A DNA stretch of 64,000 nucleotides from Paramyrothecium sp. XJ0827 (lineage: Eukaryota > Ascomycota > Sordariomycetes > Hypocreales > Stachybotryaceae): NCBI GenBank assembly GCA_020881915.1, contig JAJFPB010000003.1:1-64000 (forward strand). Reading direction: 5' to 3'. Position 1 is the stretch's first letter; the number at the start of each line of letters is the position of its first letter. The translations under genes and the position numbers were made by a program. The notes beneath the pieces were generated by a model that was not told the DNA's origin, searched no databases, and worked only from the letters and a program-made list of their open reading frames with translations. This document shows, in pieces, positions 25,561 through 38,240 of this stretch.

Positions 25561-26640
25561 ATAAGATCAGGGCACAAGGAAGCCAGAAGGTTAGGGCAGC
25601 CGGAAGGTCAGGGCAGTCAGATATCAAGGCACAAGGCAATCAGATATCAAGGCACAAGGCAGTTAGATATCAAGGCACAAGGCAGTCAGATATCAAGGCA
25701 CAAGGCAGTCAGATATCAAGGCACAAGGAAGGTCAGATATCAAGGTACAAGGAAGATTAGGACCTTATATTTCTGCTTCTTCTAAATATTATAGATAGTG
25801 TTTTTAAGGCATTATTAATTCTTTAGGGTAGCCAGAAGGTTAGGGCAGCCAGAAGGTCAGAGGCAGGGATAAGTACATTACTAAGGAGCTAACCAAGAAG
25901 ATTAATTAGTAAGATCAGGGTACAAGGAAGCCGGAAGGTTAGGGCAGCCGGAGGGTCAGAGCAGCCGGAGGATCTAAGTAATCAGATATCAGGGCACAAG
26001 GCAGTTAGATATTAAGGTATCTAGAAGATCAGATCTTACTCCCCCATCCTATACTTACTTAATTACCTATTAAGACCTTAAATAAAATATAGATATTAGA
26101 ATATAAGGTAATTAGATATTAAGGTATAAGGCAGAAATAACCTTATATTATATTATAAATATAAGCTTTACTTTTACCTAATAATCTAATATTACTTCTT
26201 AGGGCAGCCAGAAGGTCAGAGCAGCCAGAAGATTAGGGTAGCTAGAAGGTTAGGGCAGCCGGAAGGTTAGGGCATAAGGCATAAGGAAGGTCAGATATTA
26301 AGGCACAAGGAAGATCAGATCTCAATCCCCCATCCTATACTCACTTAACTGCCTATTAAGACATCGAAGGGTCAGAGTAGCCAGAAGGTCAAAGTAGCCA
26401 GAAGGTCAGGGCAGCTAGAGGGTTAGGGCACAAGGCAGCCGGTGCTATAGGGCACCTAGTGGCTTAGGGCACAAGGCAGCCAGAAGATCAGAGATATAAG
26501 CCAGCTAGCTAATCAAGGCACAAGGTAGCCAGAAGATTAGAGGTATAAGCTAACTAGCTAATTAACCTATAAGGCAGCTAGAGGGTTAGGGTAGCTAGAA
26601 GATCGAAGTAGCCCAAAGGGTAATTACCTAATTAGGAAAT
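25561..26640. repeat. Mixed minisatellite field with a 23-bp array
   Basis: Contains about six copies of a 23-bp unit AGGCACAAGGCAGTCAGATA+TCA at about 25,607-25,750, then irregular GGCAGCCGGAAGGTCAG modules to 26,640. Two longer segments are duplicated: a roughly 150-bp block beginning ATTAGGACCTTATATTTCTG at about 25,427 recurs at about 25,750, and AGATCT..CCCCCATCCTATACT occurs at about 26,030 and 26,315. RIPed and unmutated unit versions are intermixed. Confidence 0.75.
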
Positions 26641-26688
26641 ACCTAAAAGAGATATATACCTTCCTTTCCTTAAGTAATTAGCTTCCTT

Positions 26689-27959
26689 TGTCACAACCCG
26701 ACCCAAAGGTCATAACTAAGCCATAGAAAGTCATATAATATAATATATAAACGCTATACTAGCCTTATACTACTGGCCTCGGGATAGGCTAGCCCCCGCA
26801 CTACTAGTATAACTGTGACGATCTAGGGTAGCCTTACACCATTAGGTATAGGGTAACTAAGGATCATTAGGGGTTCATTTATCCTTAGACAGAATAACAG
26901 GAAAGTATCTAAAGTATATAAGGGGGTTATTACTAGTCTATAAGAAAATAGTGCAATAAAGGTTATCTTGGGGATTATATATTATTAATAGCTAGTAGTC
27001 TTCTATTTATCCTAAGATAGAATCCTCTTATCTATATACTTATTGTAATTACTCCGTTGGGGTAATTACTAGTACACTTGGTTCGGTGCACTTAGTTGCG
27101 GTACATAAGTGTATATATGTAATTGGTTCTTTCCTTACTTGGCATTATATAGAAATTTACCTATATCCTTAGTTCCGGGGTAGTTAGGCACTAGCCCCTT
27201 TTCTGCCTTACCAGGCGGAGACTATATTCTATTAGACCCCTAGGAGGATAGCTACATTATATCTAATATATTCCCCTATTATCTATCTAAACCTCTAGCT
27301 ATATTAGTCCTACGTAACTATGTCCTTAGTAAGGACTAGTATATATTTAGATTATGGTCCTCCTATTGGTTTATCTAACTTCTCTATGTAGTATCTATCG
27401 AAGCCAGAACAGGTTATTATTATTCCGTGCTGGCTTAGTCACGAGGTTAGTGCAGGTCGTGATAATAACCCACAAGCCAGCCCTAATATACTAACCCAAA
27501 TTAGATACTAGTACAAAAGAAGGGCTAGAAATAAGAGGCTAGAAATAAAAGAATAGAAATAGGAAAAATATTTAATAAAAATAGGGATCTATAGGGAAGA
27601 AGATTCCTATAAATAAGGCTAGAAGTATAGAAGTACTACCAGAAGGGATCACCTTCTATAATACTCCTAGAAGTATTATATATTATAATCTAAGAAGCGC
27701 TCTTCTATATACTCTAGAAAAAGAGAACTATATATATAAATAGGGGATTCTATATATTATATCTAAACTAGAACCTACTAACTATTAATAATATATAGTC
27801 CCCAAGATAACCTTTATTATACTATTCTCTTATAGACTAGTAATAACCCCCTTATATACTTTAGATACTTTCCTATTATTTTATCTAAAAATAAATAAAC
27901 CCCTAATAATCCTTAGTTACCCTATACCTAATAGTATAAGGCTACCCCTAATTATTATA
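26689..27959 (+). repeat. 5' LTR of element 1, interrupted by a solo LTR
   Basis: 615 bp of LTR split at 26,813 by the solo LTR plus its duplicated 5 bp. The outer 125 bp (26,689-26,813) keep many CpG and CpA sites, whereas the inner part is strongly RIPed. The internal sequence after 27,959 begins TATTAATAGCTC, presumably the mutated primer-binding site. Confidence 0.88.
26814..27464 (-). mobile_element. Solo LTR nested in the 5' LTR
   Basis: 651 bp from TGTGACGATC to GGTCGTGATA, flanked by 5-bp duplications ATAAC (26,809-26,813 and 27,465-27,469). Read on the minus strand it is an LTR of the same family as those of element 2 (55,268-63,240), differing in its upstream (U3) half from the LTR it landed in. 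It is only moderately RIPed. No internal region, hence LTR-LTR recombination after insertion. Confidence 0.9.
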
Positions 27960-27989
27960 TATTAATAGCTCTTATTTTAGGTAATACTA

Positions 27990-30900
27990 TTATACCTAAA
28001 GTAATATTAAAAATAGTAGGTAAGTTAACTAAGCTAATCCCTAAGAGAAAGGAGGCAGCCCACCCTATAGCACTAAGGCCTCCACTTACTAAGATCACTC
28101 CTAAGAAAACCCCCTCTAGAGATAATATTATTATAGAAGAAGATCTAGCCTTATAATTAGACTCTAATAATAATAATAAAATTACTACCTTATAAGTAAA
28201 AGTCTAAGAGAATATTTAAATTACTAATAAAAAGCTTAATTAACTTTAAGATAATATCTTTAATACTTAATAAGCCTATAAACTAAAGTAGCTTATTAAA
28301 ACCCTTAAGAAGGAAATAGCTAATATAATATAATTCTATATAGAGAAATCTAAGAAAAATAGGGAAATACTTAAATAGCTCTAGAATATAAACCTTAGTA
28401 GAGCCATAGGGGCCTAAAAAGATAAAGGAGCTATTTTATAAACTAAAAAGCCTAAGCCCTTTAATAGTACCCTAAGTAAGCTCTAAATATTTATTATATT
28501 ACTTAAAGTATATTACCTAGATTATTTCTTACTCTTTATATAAAACTATAATAAGGTTATATTTATAACTTATAACCTAACTAGGAAAGTATAAACCTAG
28601 TTTAAGCCTATACTTTAAGACTATATAAATAATACTTCTATTTTCTAAATAAACTATACTAAATATATCTTTATAAGTTTCTAGAAGTTTAAGGAAGAAA
28701 TTAAATATATTTTTAAAATAACTAATAAAATATAGAATACTAAAAGAGCCCTTAACTTACTTAGATAGATTAGGTCCTATACTAAGCTTATTACTAAATT
28801 CCTCTATATTACTATACTACTCTATTAGCTAAAGAATATTCTAAAGAAAACCTTCTATAATAAAATTAAACCTAATATAAAAAATAAACTTATTAAAGTT
28901 AAATATAATAAAGTCTTATTATTAGAATATATATATAAAGTAGTAGAAATTAATAATTATAATTAGAAATACTAGAAGAAAAGGAAGTAAGAAAATAAGG
29001 CAAAGAAATTTAAAACCCCCTACTAAGTAAATTAAGGAAAAAAGAAATTTATCCCTATAAGTTATAGAACTATAGTAGGACCTATAGAAATTAATATTAT
29101 TTAGAAATAAGAGAAAGACTTCTCCTACTATAACTATAGAAAAAAGGAATACTATATATAGGACTATAGAAGTAAGCCCTAAAATAAAAAAAAAATCTAT
29201 TTCTAGTTAATCTAAGAAGACTAGTATAATATTAATATAATTAAAAAATAATTAATTAATATTATTACTAAATAGGAACCTACTAAGAATATTCCTAACT
29301 AATAAGTAATAACTAAAGATATCTCTAATATTACTAGCCTAATTAACTTACTAAGAGAAACCCCTATAGTTAATAAACCCTTAAATAATAAATTAGAATT
29401 AAGTATAAGTACTACTAGAGGCACCTTACTCCTACTTAACTATATATTAATTAAAGCTAGAACTAAATAATATAATCTACTCTTAGGAGACTAGGAAGTA
29501 TATATCTAAGTAGTAACTACAAAAGTAACTATAAGCCTATAAGAAGTAAGATTTACTATTAACTCTTAATATAACCCCCTATTTAACCCTAATTACTATA
29601 GATATAATAAAATCTTATAGGTATTTTATATAGTATACTAATATCTAATCTACCTTATAGCTAAAATAAAATAAAATATATTTCCTATATATATATAAGG
29701 CACTAAGATAGAAAACCCCTATATATTTAAGGAAATACTCTACTAGGAAATTAAAATATACTACCTTAGGTATTAAATTATAATTCTTAGACTAAGTAAG
29801 AAATACCCTAAAGAATATTACTTTAAAGTAGAAGAAACCTATAAAACTAATAAATACTAAATATATTACTAAATAAAGATTAATTAACTTTATAGACTCT
29901 AAGATAAGTATAGAAGAGAGTATACTTAATTAGAAAATATACTTCTAAATAAAGACTATAAATATATTAAAATAGTAATCTAATAGTTTCTTAATAAGCT
30001 CCTAAGAAGAAAATACTACTATAGAATAGGGTACTCTACCTATAACTATAAGAAAAAAGTACTTATAGCCTATAGAACTAAACCTAGTTCTATAGAGATT
30101 AGCTATATAGAAGATAATCTATATTACTACTATAACTATAAAAAATATAAAATAAAAAGAATATACTTTTATAAGGAAATAGAACCTAAGATAATAGGTA
30201 CTATAAAGGAAGAATATACTTAGAAATATAAAGAATACTACTACCTATACTAAATCTACTATAGATATACTATCTATATAAAGGAAATAAGTAATAAACT
30301 ACTTACTAATATTAAAGAAACTAAATAGAGAATTAATAAGATCTTAATATAAAGTAACTAAATAAAAAATAAGACCTATTAATTATAATTAGGCTATAGG
30401 GCAATAGAAGGAAGTAATAAACTATTATTATAATTTAAAAATAAGGATAAGTAAAATAATAAGGATACTATATTAACTTTATAATCTAGAATATAACTAT
30501 TAATACTAAAGTAAATACTAGTACTAAGAAAAATTATATTAATCCTAACTTTATAAACTAATATAAAATCCTATAAAGAAGGAAAAAGAAACTATATAAA
30601 GCTATAAATATAGAAGGAGTCCCTTTTACCTATAATAAGGGATTAATAAATAAAGAGATAATTCTTTATATAATAATATAGGGGACTACCTATAATATTA
30701 CCCTTAATATAGTACAAATATAATCTAATATACTTCTAGGTAAACTATAACTAAAGAATTAAAGATCTACCTTTAATTAGAATAATAGCTAAGTTATAAT
30801 AGTAGAATTATAACTACCCTAAGTAAGGAAAAGAAAACTAAAAGAAAGAAAAGAAGCAAATATTTATAATAAAACTCTATCTAGAAAGAGAAGAACCCTC

Positions 30901-33900
30901 CTAAGATAGAAGAATTATTAGGTAAAAGCTAAAGTATTAACTAATAATAGAATATAATCTAGTATATAATATAAATAGAACTAAGTAATATTTACTTATA
31001 AGTAAAAAGTAATTAATCTTATTTATATCCTTATATATAGTATTAAGAAGTAAGTATAGGTAGAATAAGAAGTAGAAAATAGGCTTATAAATATTCTAGA
31101 AAAGTACTATAAATATATAAAGCTATTTATAGAAAATCTAGAAAGTAAACTCCCTAAATACTTAGAATAGAACTATAAAATCTACTTAATTAATAAAAAA
31201 AAGACCTATTTCTTATTAATTTATAATCTTAATACTAAAGAATTAAAAATATTAAAAGAATATATTAATAAAAACCTTAAAAAGAGATATATCTAATAAT
31301 TAATATTACTTACTAAATACCTTATTATATTTATTCTAAAGAAAAATAAAAAACTCTACCTATATATAGACTACTACTAACTTAATAATATTACTATTAA
31401 AGATAAAATACCTTTACCCCTTATTACTAAAATAAGAGATTACTTATATAATAAAATAATTTTTACTATACTTAATCTTAAAGGTACTTATAACCTAATT
31501 AAAATAAAAAAAATAAATAAATAAAAAACTATATTTTATATAAAATTTAGATTCTTTAAAACCTTAGTAATACTATTTAATTTAACTAATATACTAGCTA
31601 TATTCTAATAAATAATTAATTATATTCTAAGAGAATTTATAAATAACTTTATTATTATTTACTTAGATAATATACTTATTTTCTTAGAAAATAAAGAATA
31701 ATATAAAAAGTATATATATAAAGTACTTTAGGTACTATAAAATACTAAACTCCTAGTAAAATCTACTAAAAGTAACTTCTATATATATAAAGTTAATTTC
31801 CTTAAATATACTATTTAACCTAATAAGATTTAAATAAAAAAAAGTAAGATTATAGTAATTAAAGAATAAAAGCCCCCTATAAATAATATTAAGGATATTT
31901 AAAGCTTCCTAGGATTTATTAACTACTATAAATAATTTATTAAATACTTTAGAAAAATTACTAAACTACTAATAGATTTAATTAAGAAAGATATACCCTT
32001 TAAGTAGACTCTAGAAACCTAAAGAGCCTTTAAAGAGATTAAAGAATAAATTATTAATAAATCTATTCTAGTAACTTTTAATCTAAAGAAGTAAATTATT
32101 CTAGAAACTAATACCTCTAACTATACCCTTAGTACTACTATTAAGTAAATAAGAAATAATAAACTCCTATATTCTATTACTTTCTAGTCTAAGAAAATTA
32201 CTAGATCTCTATTTTACTACCTTATTTATAATAAAGAATTTATAGTAATTATTAAAGTATTTAAGGAATTCTAATATTACCTTATAAATATAAAATATAA
32301 GATTAAGGTCTATATTAATTATAGGAATATTACTTACTTTACTATAATTTAAATCCTAATAGTAAAATAAATCTACTATATAGAAATACTTATATCCTTT
32401 AATTATAAAATTATTTATTAAAAAGAATCTAAGAATAGATATATTAATATACTTAGCTAGAAAAGTAAATATAAGTAAGAAATCCCTAAGGTAATATAAT
32501 AACTACTATATTTAAACTTAAAAGAGAACTATAAGTAGAAAACTATTAATCTAATTAAAACCTATAGAATTAAAATAGAAAATAAGTAATATAATAAAAT
32601 CAAAGAATAAAGTAAAAAATATATTATATATATTATAAAAGTACCTATAGAAGTAAATATAAAATATAGTATAGTACCTATATATAATAACTAAATATAG
32701 ATCCTAGAAGAAATATAAGAAGAAATTCTAATTAAGATCTATAAATACTATACTATTAGATATAAGAGAATTAAAAAAACTATAGAAGTAATATATTAAA
32801 TATATAGCTACCCTAGAATAAGAAAAGATATAGAAAGAGTTATAAGAAAATATAATATTTATAATAAAACTAAAGCCTTAAGGTATAAATCTTATAGATA
32901 CCTTAAACTACTATTAGTACTAACTAGATCTTAGTAATTAATCTTATAGGACTTTATTATTAAGCTCCCTAAATTAAAGAAACTAAGCTCTAAAGATAGC
33001 TATAATAATATTTTTATTATTCTTAATAGATTTATTAAATATACTTACTTTATTATCTATAATAAGGCAACTAATACCTAAAATATAGTATATTACTATT
33101 ATAAATATATTATAAGCTAATATAGTATACTAAAAGAAATTATCTCTAATAAAGAACCTATATTTATATCTAAGTTCTAGCAAGAATTAGTAGCTCTTCT
33201 AGATATTAACTACAAACTAAGTACTACTTACTACCTATAAATAAATAAATAAATAAAATATATAAACTAAATCTTAGAATAGTACCTCTACTACTATATT
33301 AATTATTAGTAGAAGAATTAAGTAAAATAGCTACCTATAGTATAATACTACTATAATAGTACTAAATTAGAAACTACTAAAATATTACTATTCTATATAA
33401 ATTATAGATTTAAATTAATTATTAAGTATACTAAATATAAGAGATCTCTTAATAAACTAGCTATTATTAAGGTAAGAGAACTTAAATAATTATATAATAT
33501 AATAAAATAAGAAATCTTATTTATAAATTAGAAAATAAAGAAATACTATAATATAAAAAGATTACTAGAGCTAATCTTTAAGGAAGAAAATATAATCTAC
33601 TTACTTAAAAAAAATATAAAAATAATATAATTAAGTAATAAGCTAGATTATAAAAAACTTAGATCCTTTAAAATCTTATATAGAATTAAGAATATTAATT
33701 ATAAATTAAAACTTCTAAATATAATAAAATACTACCTAGTATTTTATATAGTACTTCTAGAACTAATACCTAATAATAAATCTATAGAAGAAATTATTAA
33801 GGTACTTATAGAAGAAAAAGAATATAAAGTAGAATAAATACTTATATATAAATAAACTAAAAATAGAAAAGAACTATATTTTATTAAATAAAAAAACTAT

Positions 33901-34000
33901 AATAAAAGTAAGAATATATAGGAACTACCTAAGTACCTCCTTAATACTAAATAAAAAATTACCTAGTTCTAGATATAGGCTTAGATAGGAAATTAAAATT
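27990..34000 (+). pseudogene. gag-pol polyprotein of element 1, RIP-destroyed
   Basis: Decayed Ty3/gypsy gag-pol with dozens of in-frame stops. In order: a gag zinc knuckle at about 29,125-29,170 whose Cys codons now read Tyr; protease end at about 30,660-30,760 (NITLNIVQI); reverse transcriptase at about 31,250-31,900, whose YLDD box reads TAC TTA GAT AAT (31,660-31,671), so the last Asp is Asn; RNase H around 32,090; integrase zinc region and core at 32,730-33,600; and a C-terminal chromodomain at about 33,810-33,960 (FIK, stop, KNYNKSKNI, stop, ELPKYL). The domain order and chromodomain place it among chromoviruses. It cannot encode active protein. Confidence 0.85.
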
Positions 34001-34654
34001 AAAACTAGCTATATTCTAATTAATAATACTAAAACCCCCTACTAGCTAAACTAACCTAATTAATTACTAGATATCTATAGAAGAAGCCTTAGTATTAGCC
34101 TTAGTAATCCTATAATTAAATAGCTTAGTACTCTTTACTTTAATCTTAGTATATACTATATAAATCTAATTTAACTTTATAACTGCCTTAGTAACTAATA
34201 CTATTGCCTCCTTCTTCTAATAAAATAAACTCTTATATTAATTAAGAAAATAATTTATTAGAGCTAAGGAAGTTAGAAACCATATAGGTATAAATAAAAG
34301 AAATAAAGAATAAATAATAAGAAGTAATAAGAACCCTATTATAAGAATAGCTATAACTAGTATATTTACTATAATAAGTCTTCCTATAAAGAAATTTATA
34401 CTTATACTTATATTTAAAATAATAAAAATATAGTATATTAGTAGGCTCTCTAAAGATAGTAATAAAATAAAATAATAACTTATACTTAAGAGTTTTTTAG
34501 GATTTAGATTTTTTAATATAACCTAATATAGTATTAGTATACTAGTAGAAGAATAAAGGAAGGGAGAAGGGACCTATATATATAATAGGAACTAATAACC
34601 TTAAGTATATTTAATACTAGGCTATAAGACTTAGCCTTAAAAAGAGAAATATTA

Positions 34655-35164
34655 TATTATAATCTAACCTAAAGGTTATAACTAAGCCATAGAAAGTTAT
34701 ATAATATAATATATAAATACTATACTAGCCTTATACTACTAGCCTCAGGATAAACTAGCCCCTATACTACTAATATAACCTATAGGCCAGCCCTAATATA
34801 CTAGCCTAAATTAAATATTAGTATAAAAGAAGGGCTAGAAATAAGAAACTAGAAATAAAAGGATAGAAATAGGAAAAATATCTAATAAGAATAGGGACCT
34901 ATAGAGAAGAAGATTCCTATAAATAAGACTAGGAGCATAGAAGTACTACTAGAAGAGATCACCTTCTATAATACTCCTAGGAGTATTATATATTATAATC
35001 TAAGGAGTACTCTTCTATATACTCCAGGAAAAGGGAACTATATATATAGATAGGAGGTTCTATATATTATATCTAGATTAGAACCTACTAGCTATTAATA
35101 ATATATAGTCCCCAAAATAATCTTTATTATACTATTCTCTTATAGACTAGTAATAACCCCCTTA
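34655..35164 (+). repeat. 3' LTR of element 1, left part
   Basis: The first 510 bp of the 3' LTR, colinear with the 5' LTR and strongly RIPed. It is cut at TA (35,163-35,164) by the Fot1-like transposon and resumes at 37,027. Confidence 0.88.
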
Positions 35165-37024
35165 ATGTATATATATAGTGAGTGAGACAGACAAGCGAGT
35201 GGGACACAAAACCTAACCCTCTGCATAGGAACTTCAATAAAAACACAACAGACCATTTAATTATTTAGAACTAACTACTACACTTATCTCCAGAGGCTGG
35301 AATATCTGCTTTATATATTCTTATATTATGCCCGGGCTTACTGCAAATACTACAGCATCTTTCCCTTAGTTATACTAATCTTCCTTAACTACCTCTCCTT
35401 AACGATTTGGCCACTATCTGCATATTTACATCTATTTAATTAATTAATGCCTAACCTTCCTCTATAGTTATTATCCCTCCATTGCATAGGCATTTCTTTT
35501 TTTCTCTGCGGCGCTGGCTTAGTATCTTATTTGCCTCTTGAAGATCCCAGATCTCAGCCCTAAGTAATATTATCTTATGTATTATTCCCTTTAAACCCTT
35601 GGTTATTGACTTTAAAGCCTTAATAATTAATGCCGGAGAGCTACTATAATATCTCTTAATTTATCTTCTTAGATATTTAGATTGAGATTTAGTTTCCCTG
35701 ACTGTCTTTGGTATCTTTGAAGTCCAAGGGGCCAGAAGCTCTGGCTTACCTAAAGGAGGCGTTGGAGTTCGTAATTAGATATCAAGCCTCGAGATCACAT
35801 GGTTCGCATCAAGAGGAACAAGCCCGGCCCCTCTAAAGCCTCCCTGGATATTGTTCTTTGTTATAGTGGCTTGATGTGCGGCGTGGAAGGCAGGTAAGAA
35901 CTCGGTCTTTGAGATATATGTAATAGAGCATTTAATTAACTGCTCAATTTCTCAACCATAAGCTTGTTTTAGCGGCCTAAAGCAACCCACATCAAGCGGC
36001 TGGAGTAGGTGAGATGAATGAGGTGGCATATAAAGTGTAATGGTCTTATTCTCCTTGTAGTAATCTTTAAAGAGGACCGAGTGGTGGCTTTTATGCCTGT
36101 TAAGGATCAGAAGATAATAGGTACCATTTGATCTTTTTATTGTATGCCAATTGAAGTGCTTTAGCTACTTGAGGCCCGTCTTATTATTGGTCTAGCTATT
36201 CTTAGTGGTTGCAATAGCCCAGTTGCCCGGGAGGTTGCTTTCTCAATACTAACTGGAGAGATAATATTGGCCCGCAATAATAATGAATAGCGGCAGCGCC
36301 TAACCTTCTGCATTAATTGATTGAATTGTTGTAACCTACTTACGGTTTCTAGGCTAAACCCTTTTAGGATTTGCATGCCTTTCTGTGCCCGTAATAACCA
36401 TACCGCTTGTAATAATACCTATTATAAAGCCAGTCTTATCAAAGTTATACTAATTATTTAATCTTATGCTGTACTTCGTGACTATATTCTCTATAAGCGA
36501 GAACCACGTATTTATTATGACTGGATCTTCGTATTTGGCTCTCTAATAGTTATATCTGCAAAAGAAATGCATCTTGAGCTGTGGTTACTGCCTGACAAAG
36601 TTTGAAGCCCAGCGTATTCCAATAGAAGGCGCATCGCGATTAGCAAGCAGTCGATTGGCCATATCTTCAATACCACAAAGCCGGGGGGAAAACCCTCATG
36701 TATCTAGGTCAAGGATATATTCAACTATTATCTATTCCTCAAGATCAGATAGTTTATGCGAATTAGCTATAGTATTGCCCCGGAACTGTTTGCCATGCTT
36801 CCGATTGTGCAATGATTAGTGAGGGATATTATATATCTGCGCAGTGCATTGTAGGCTTAATTTTGGGTTTTCTTGAAGGGCTTGAAGTGCAAGATTAATA
36901 TTAGCTTTATTTCTTTGGCTTAATATGCTTAGTTGTGGTGAATTATTTGATCTTTTGGTGATGATGTAAGTTGAGGGATTTTTGTCCTACTTACTTGTCT
37001 ATCCCACTTGCTATATATGTACGT
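35165..37024 (-). mobile_element. Fot1/pogo-type Tc1-mariner transposon
   Basis: 1,860-bp DNA transposon inserted at a TA dinucleotide duplicated on both sides (35,163-35,164 and 37,025-37,026). Imperfect terminal inverted repeats of about 40 bp: the left end reads ATGTATATATATAGTGAGTG, the right end reversed reads ACGTACATATATAGCAAGTG, continuing AGACAAG in both. TA target duplication plus the encoded transposase identify the Tc1/mariner superfamily, Fot1/pogo branch. RIP damage is milder than in the host LTR element. Confidence 0.9.
35200..36960 (-). pseudogene. Fot1/pogo-like transposase with stops
   Basis: Read on the minus strand with several in-frame stops. A CENP-B-like DNA-binding part contains GFSPRLCGIEDMANRLLANR followed by GIRWASNFV. 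The DDE core has the first Asp in YNFDKTGF (36,426-36,449). The second Asp box, normally DGH.SH, reads NRHKSHHS (about 36,070-36,110), so that Asp is Asn. The third Asp is kept in HLLQPLDVGCF (about 35,980-36,030). After FRGAGLVPLD and LRTPTPP, a C-terminal zinc knuckle CSICSKPGHN (about 35,330-35,375) has lost its last Cys to Tyr. Missing Asp and stops mean it is dead. G-to-A changes point to RIP. Confidence 0.88.
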
Positions 37025-37026
37025 TA

Positions 37027-37131
37027 TATACTTTAGATACTTTCCTATTATTCTGTCTAAGGATAAATAAACCCCTAATGATCCTTAGTTACCCTATACC
37101 TAACGGTGTAAGGCTACCCCCGATCGTCATA
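37027..37131 (+). repeat. 3' LTR of element 1, right remnant
   Basis: Last 105 bp of the 3' LTR, ending CCCCGATCGTCATA and followed by the TCCTT duplication. It keeps CpG and TpG sites (CTAACGGTG, CGATCGTC) that are mutated in the equivalent part of the 5' LTR, so it largely escaped RIP. Confidence 0.88.
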
Positions 37132-37136
37132 TCCTT

Positions 37137-37859
37137 TATATAGACTAGCCCTAAAGAAATCTATTTCTAGTACTTTATTTAATTAATAAAAGTCTTAAAT
37201 AATTCTAAGAAATTTCTAAAAAAAATACTATTATTTTTTTAATATTCTTAAATATTACTAGTAAAATCTTAAGAAATCTAGGAAATTTCCTTTCTATTTT
37301 TCTAGCTAATTATTAGTTACTAAGGATTTAATTATTATCTACCTCTTATCTTTAAGTAGATCCCTTTTTTTCCTATATAAAATTAATTATTATTTACTAG
37401 CTAATATTTCCCATAACTATAAGGTAAATAGTAATACTAAATGGGATATAGTTATAGCTATTAGCTATATATATTATATACCTTACCTACCTTACCTTAA
37501 GAATCTATAACTACTTAATATAATATTATATTACTTTACTACCTCTTCTATCTGCCTTATAGATAGTATATATACTATATATACTATATGCTATATGTAG
37601 TATGTATGCTATATATGCTATATATATGTTCTACTCTTTATGTAATATAATGTAGTTAAGTATGGAGCTAGTACTAGGATAGTAATTTAGTTAGTTAGGC
37701 CTTAGTTAATTCTAATAAGAATAAATAATTTGCTAGTATACTCTGTAATTGGCCTATATTACCTCTCTCTCTGCGTGCCTTAGTATAGTATATACCTCTA
37801 TATATATTATTTGTATTAGGTATGGTTATATATTAGCGCCATGCTAACTAGATCCGGCT
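37137..37859. other. A+T-rich transition zone
   Basis: RIPed, A+T-rich DNA grading into normal composition, with a TATATGCTATATGTAG-type simple repeat at about 37,570-37,630. No gene was found. Confidence 0.45.
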
Positions 37860-38240
37860 TGGTTATAGGTTATAGGTCAATATCTATTATTAGTAAGGTA
37901 TATAAACCTTTAAAGGGCATAAGATTAGTTATAAAGGATAATATAAATATTAAGGGTATTATAACTACCTTCGGTGCTCTAGCCTAGGCGAAATTATATA
38001 GTAAAGTAACTGAAAGCGCGGATTATATTAAGGTCCTAGCAAAAGCCGGTATATATAATCTTAGAAAGACCAAACTACAAGCTTGGGCTATTAAGTAACC
38101 TACTTCTGGATATATAAAATACTTAGTTCTAATTAATCCGCGAGGAGATAGGCAGTAGGACCCCGCGGGAAGTAGCTATAGAAGCGGCGTAGCAGTTGCC
38201 ACTTATATTTTCATCGACGCTGCATTATTAGGTAATAGTA
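37860..38240 (+). pseudogene. Amidase-signature enzyme, decayed fragment
   Basis: One + frame with scattered stops reads KPLKGIRLVIKDNINIKGI, then TTFGALA, ESADYIKVLAKAG, RKTKLQAWAIK, NPRGDRQ and PAGSSYRSGVAVAT. This is the N-terminal half of an amidase-signature hydrolase: the catalytic Lys lies in the VIKDN block, and the Gly/Ser-rich segment (GSSSGSG in active enzymes) is degraded to GSSYRSG. Stops occur at TAG 38,030-region and later codons, several explainable as CAG/TGG or CGA mutations. The C-terminal half is not recognisable downstream. It sits at the RIP boundary of the gene island. A dead gene. Confidence 0.75.

Larger units (their letters stand above)
26689..37131 (+). mobile_element. 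Ty3/gypsy chromovirus, element 1, with two nested insertions
   Basis: Complete LTR retrotransposon, heavily RIPed. The 5-bp target duplication TCCTT is intact at 26,684-26,688 and 37,132-37,136. The LTR begins TGTCACAACCC and ends CGATCGTCATA (ancestral TG..CA). After subtraction of nested insertions both LTRs are 615 bp. The internal region 27,960-34,654 reads, in order, gag zinc knuckle, protease, reverse transcriptase, RNase H, integrase and chromodomain. A purine-rich tract (AAAAAGAGAAA, about 34,640) precedes the 3' LTR. A solo LTR sits in the 5' LTR and a Fot1-like transposon in the 3' LTR. A second copy of the family lies at 55,268-63,240 in opposite orientation. Confidence 0.92.

Noticed and set aside
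24197..26640. CRISPR-like array
   Set aside because: Units are contiguous or variably merged without unique spacers, and the context is fungal.
36161..36819. Two short ORFs in the Fot1-like element
   Set aside because: Both are out of frame with the readable transposase motifs.
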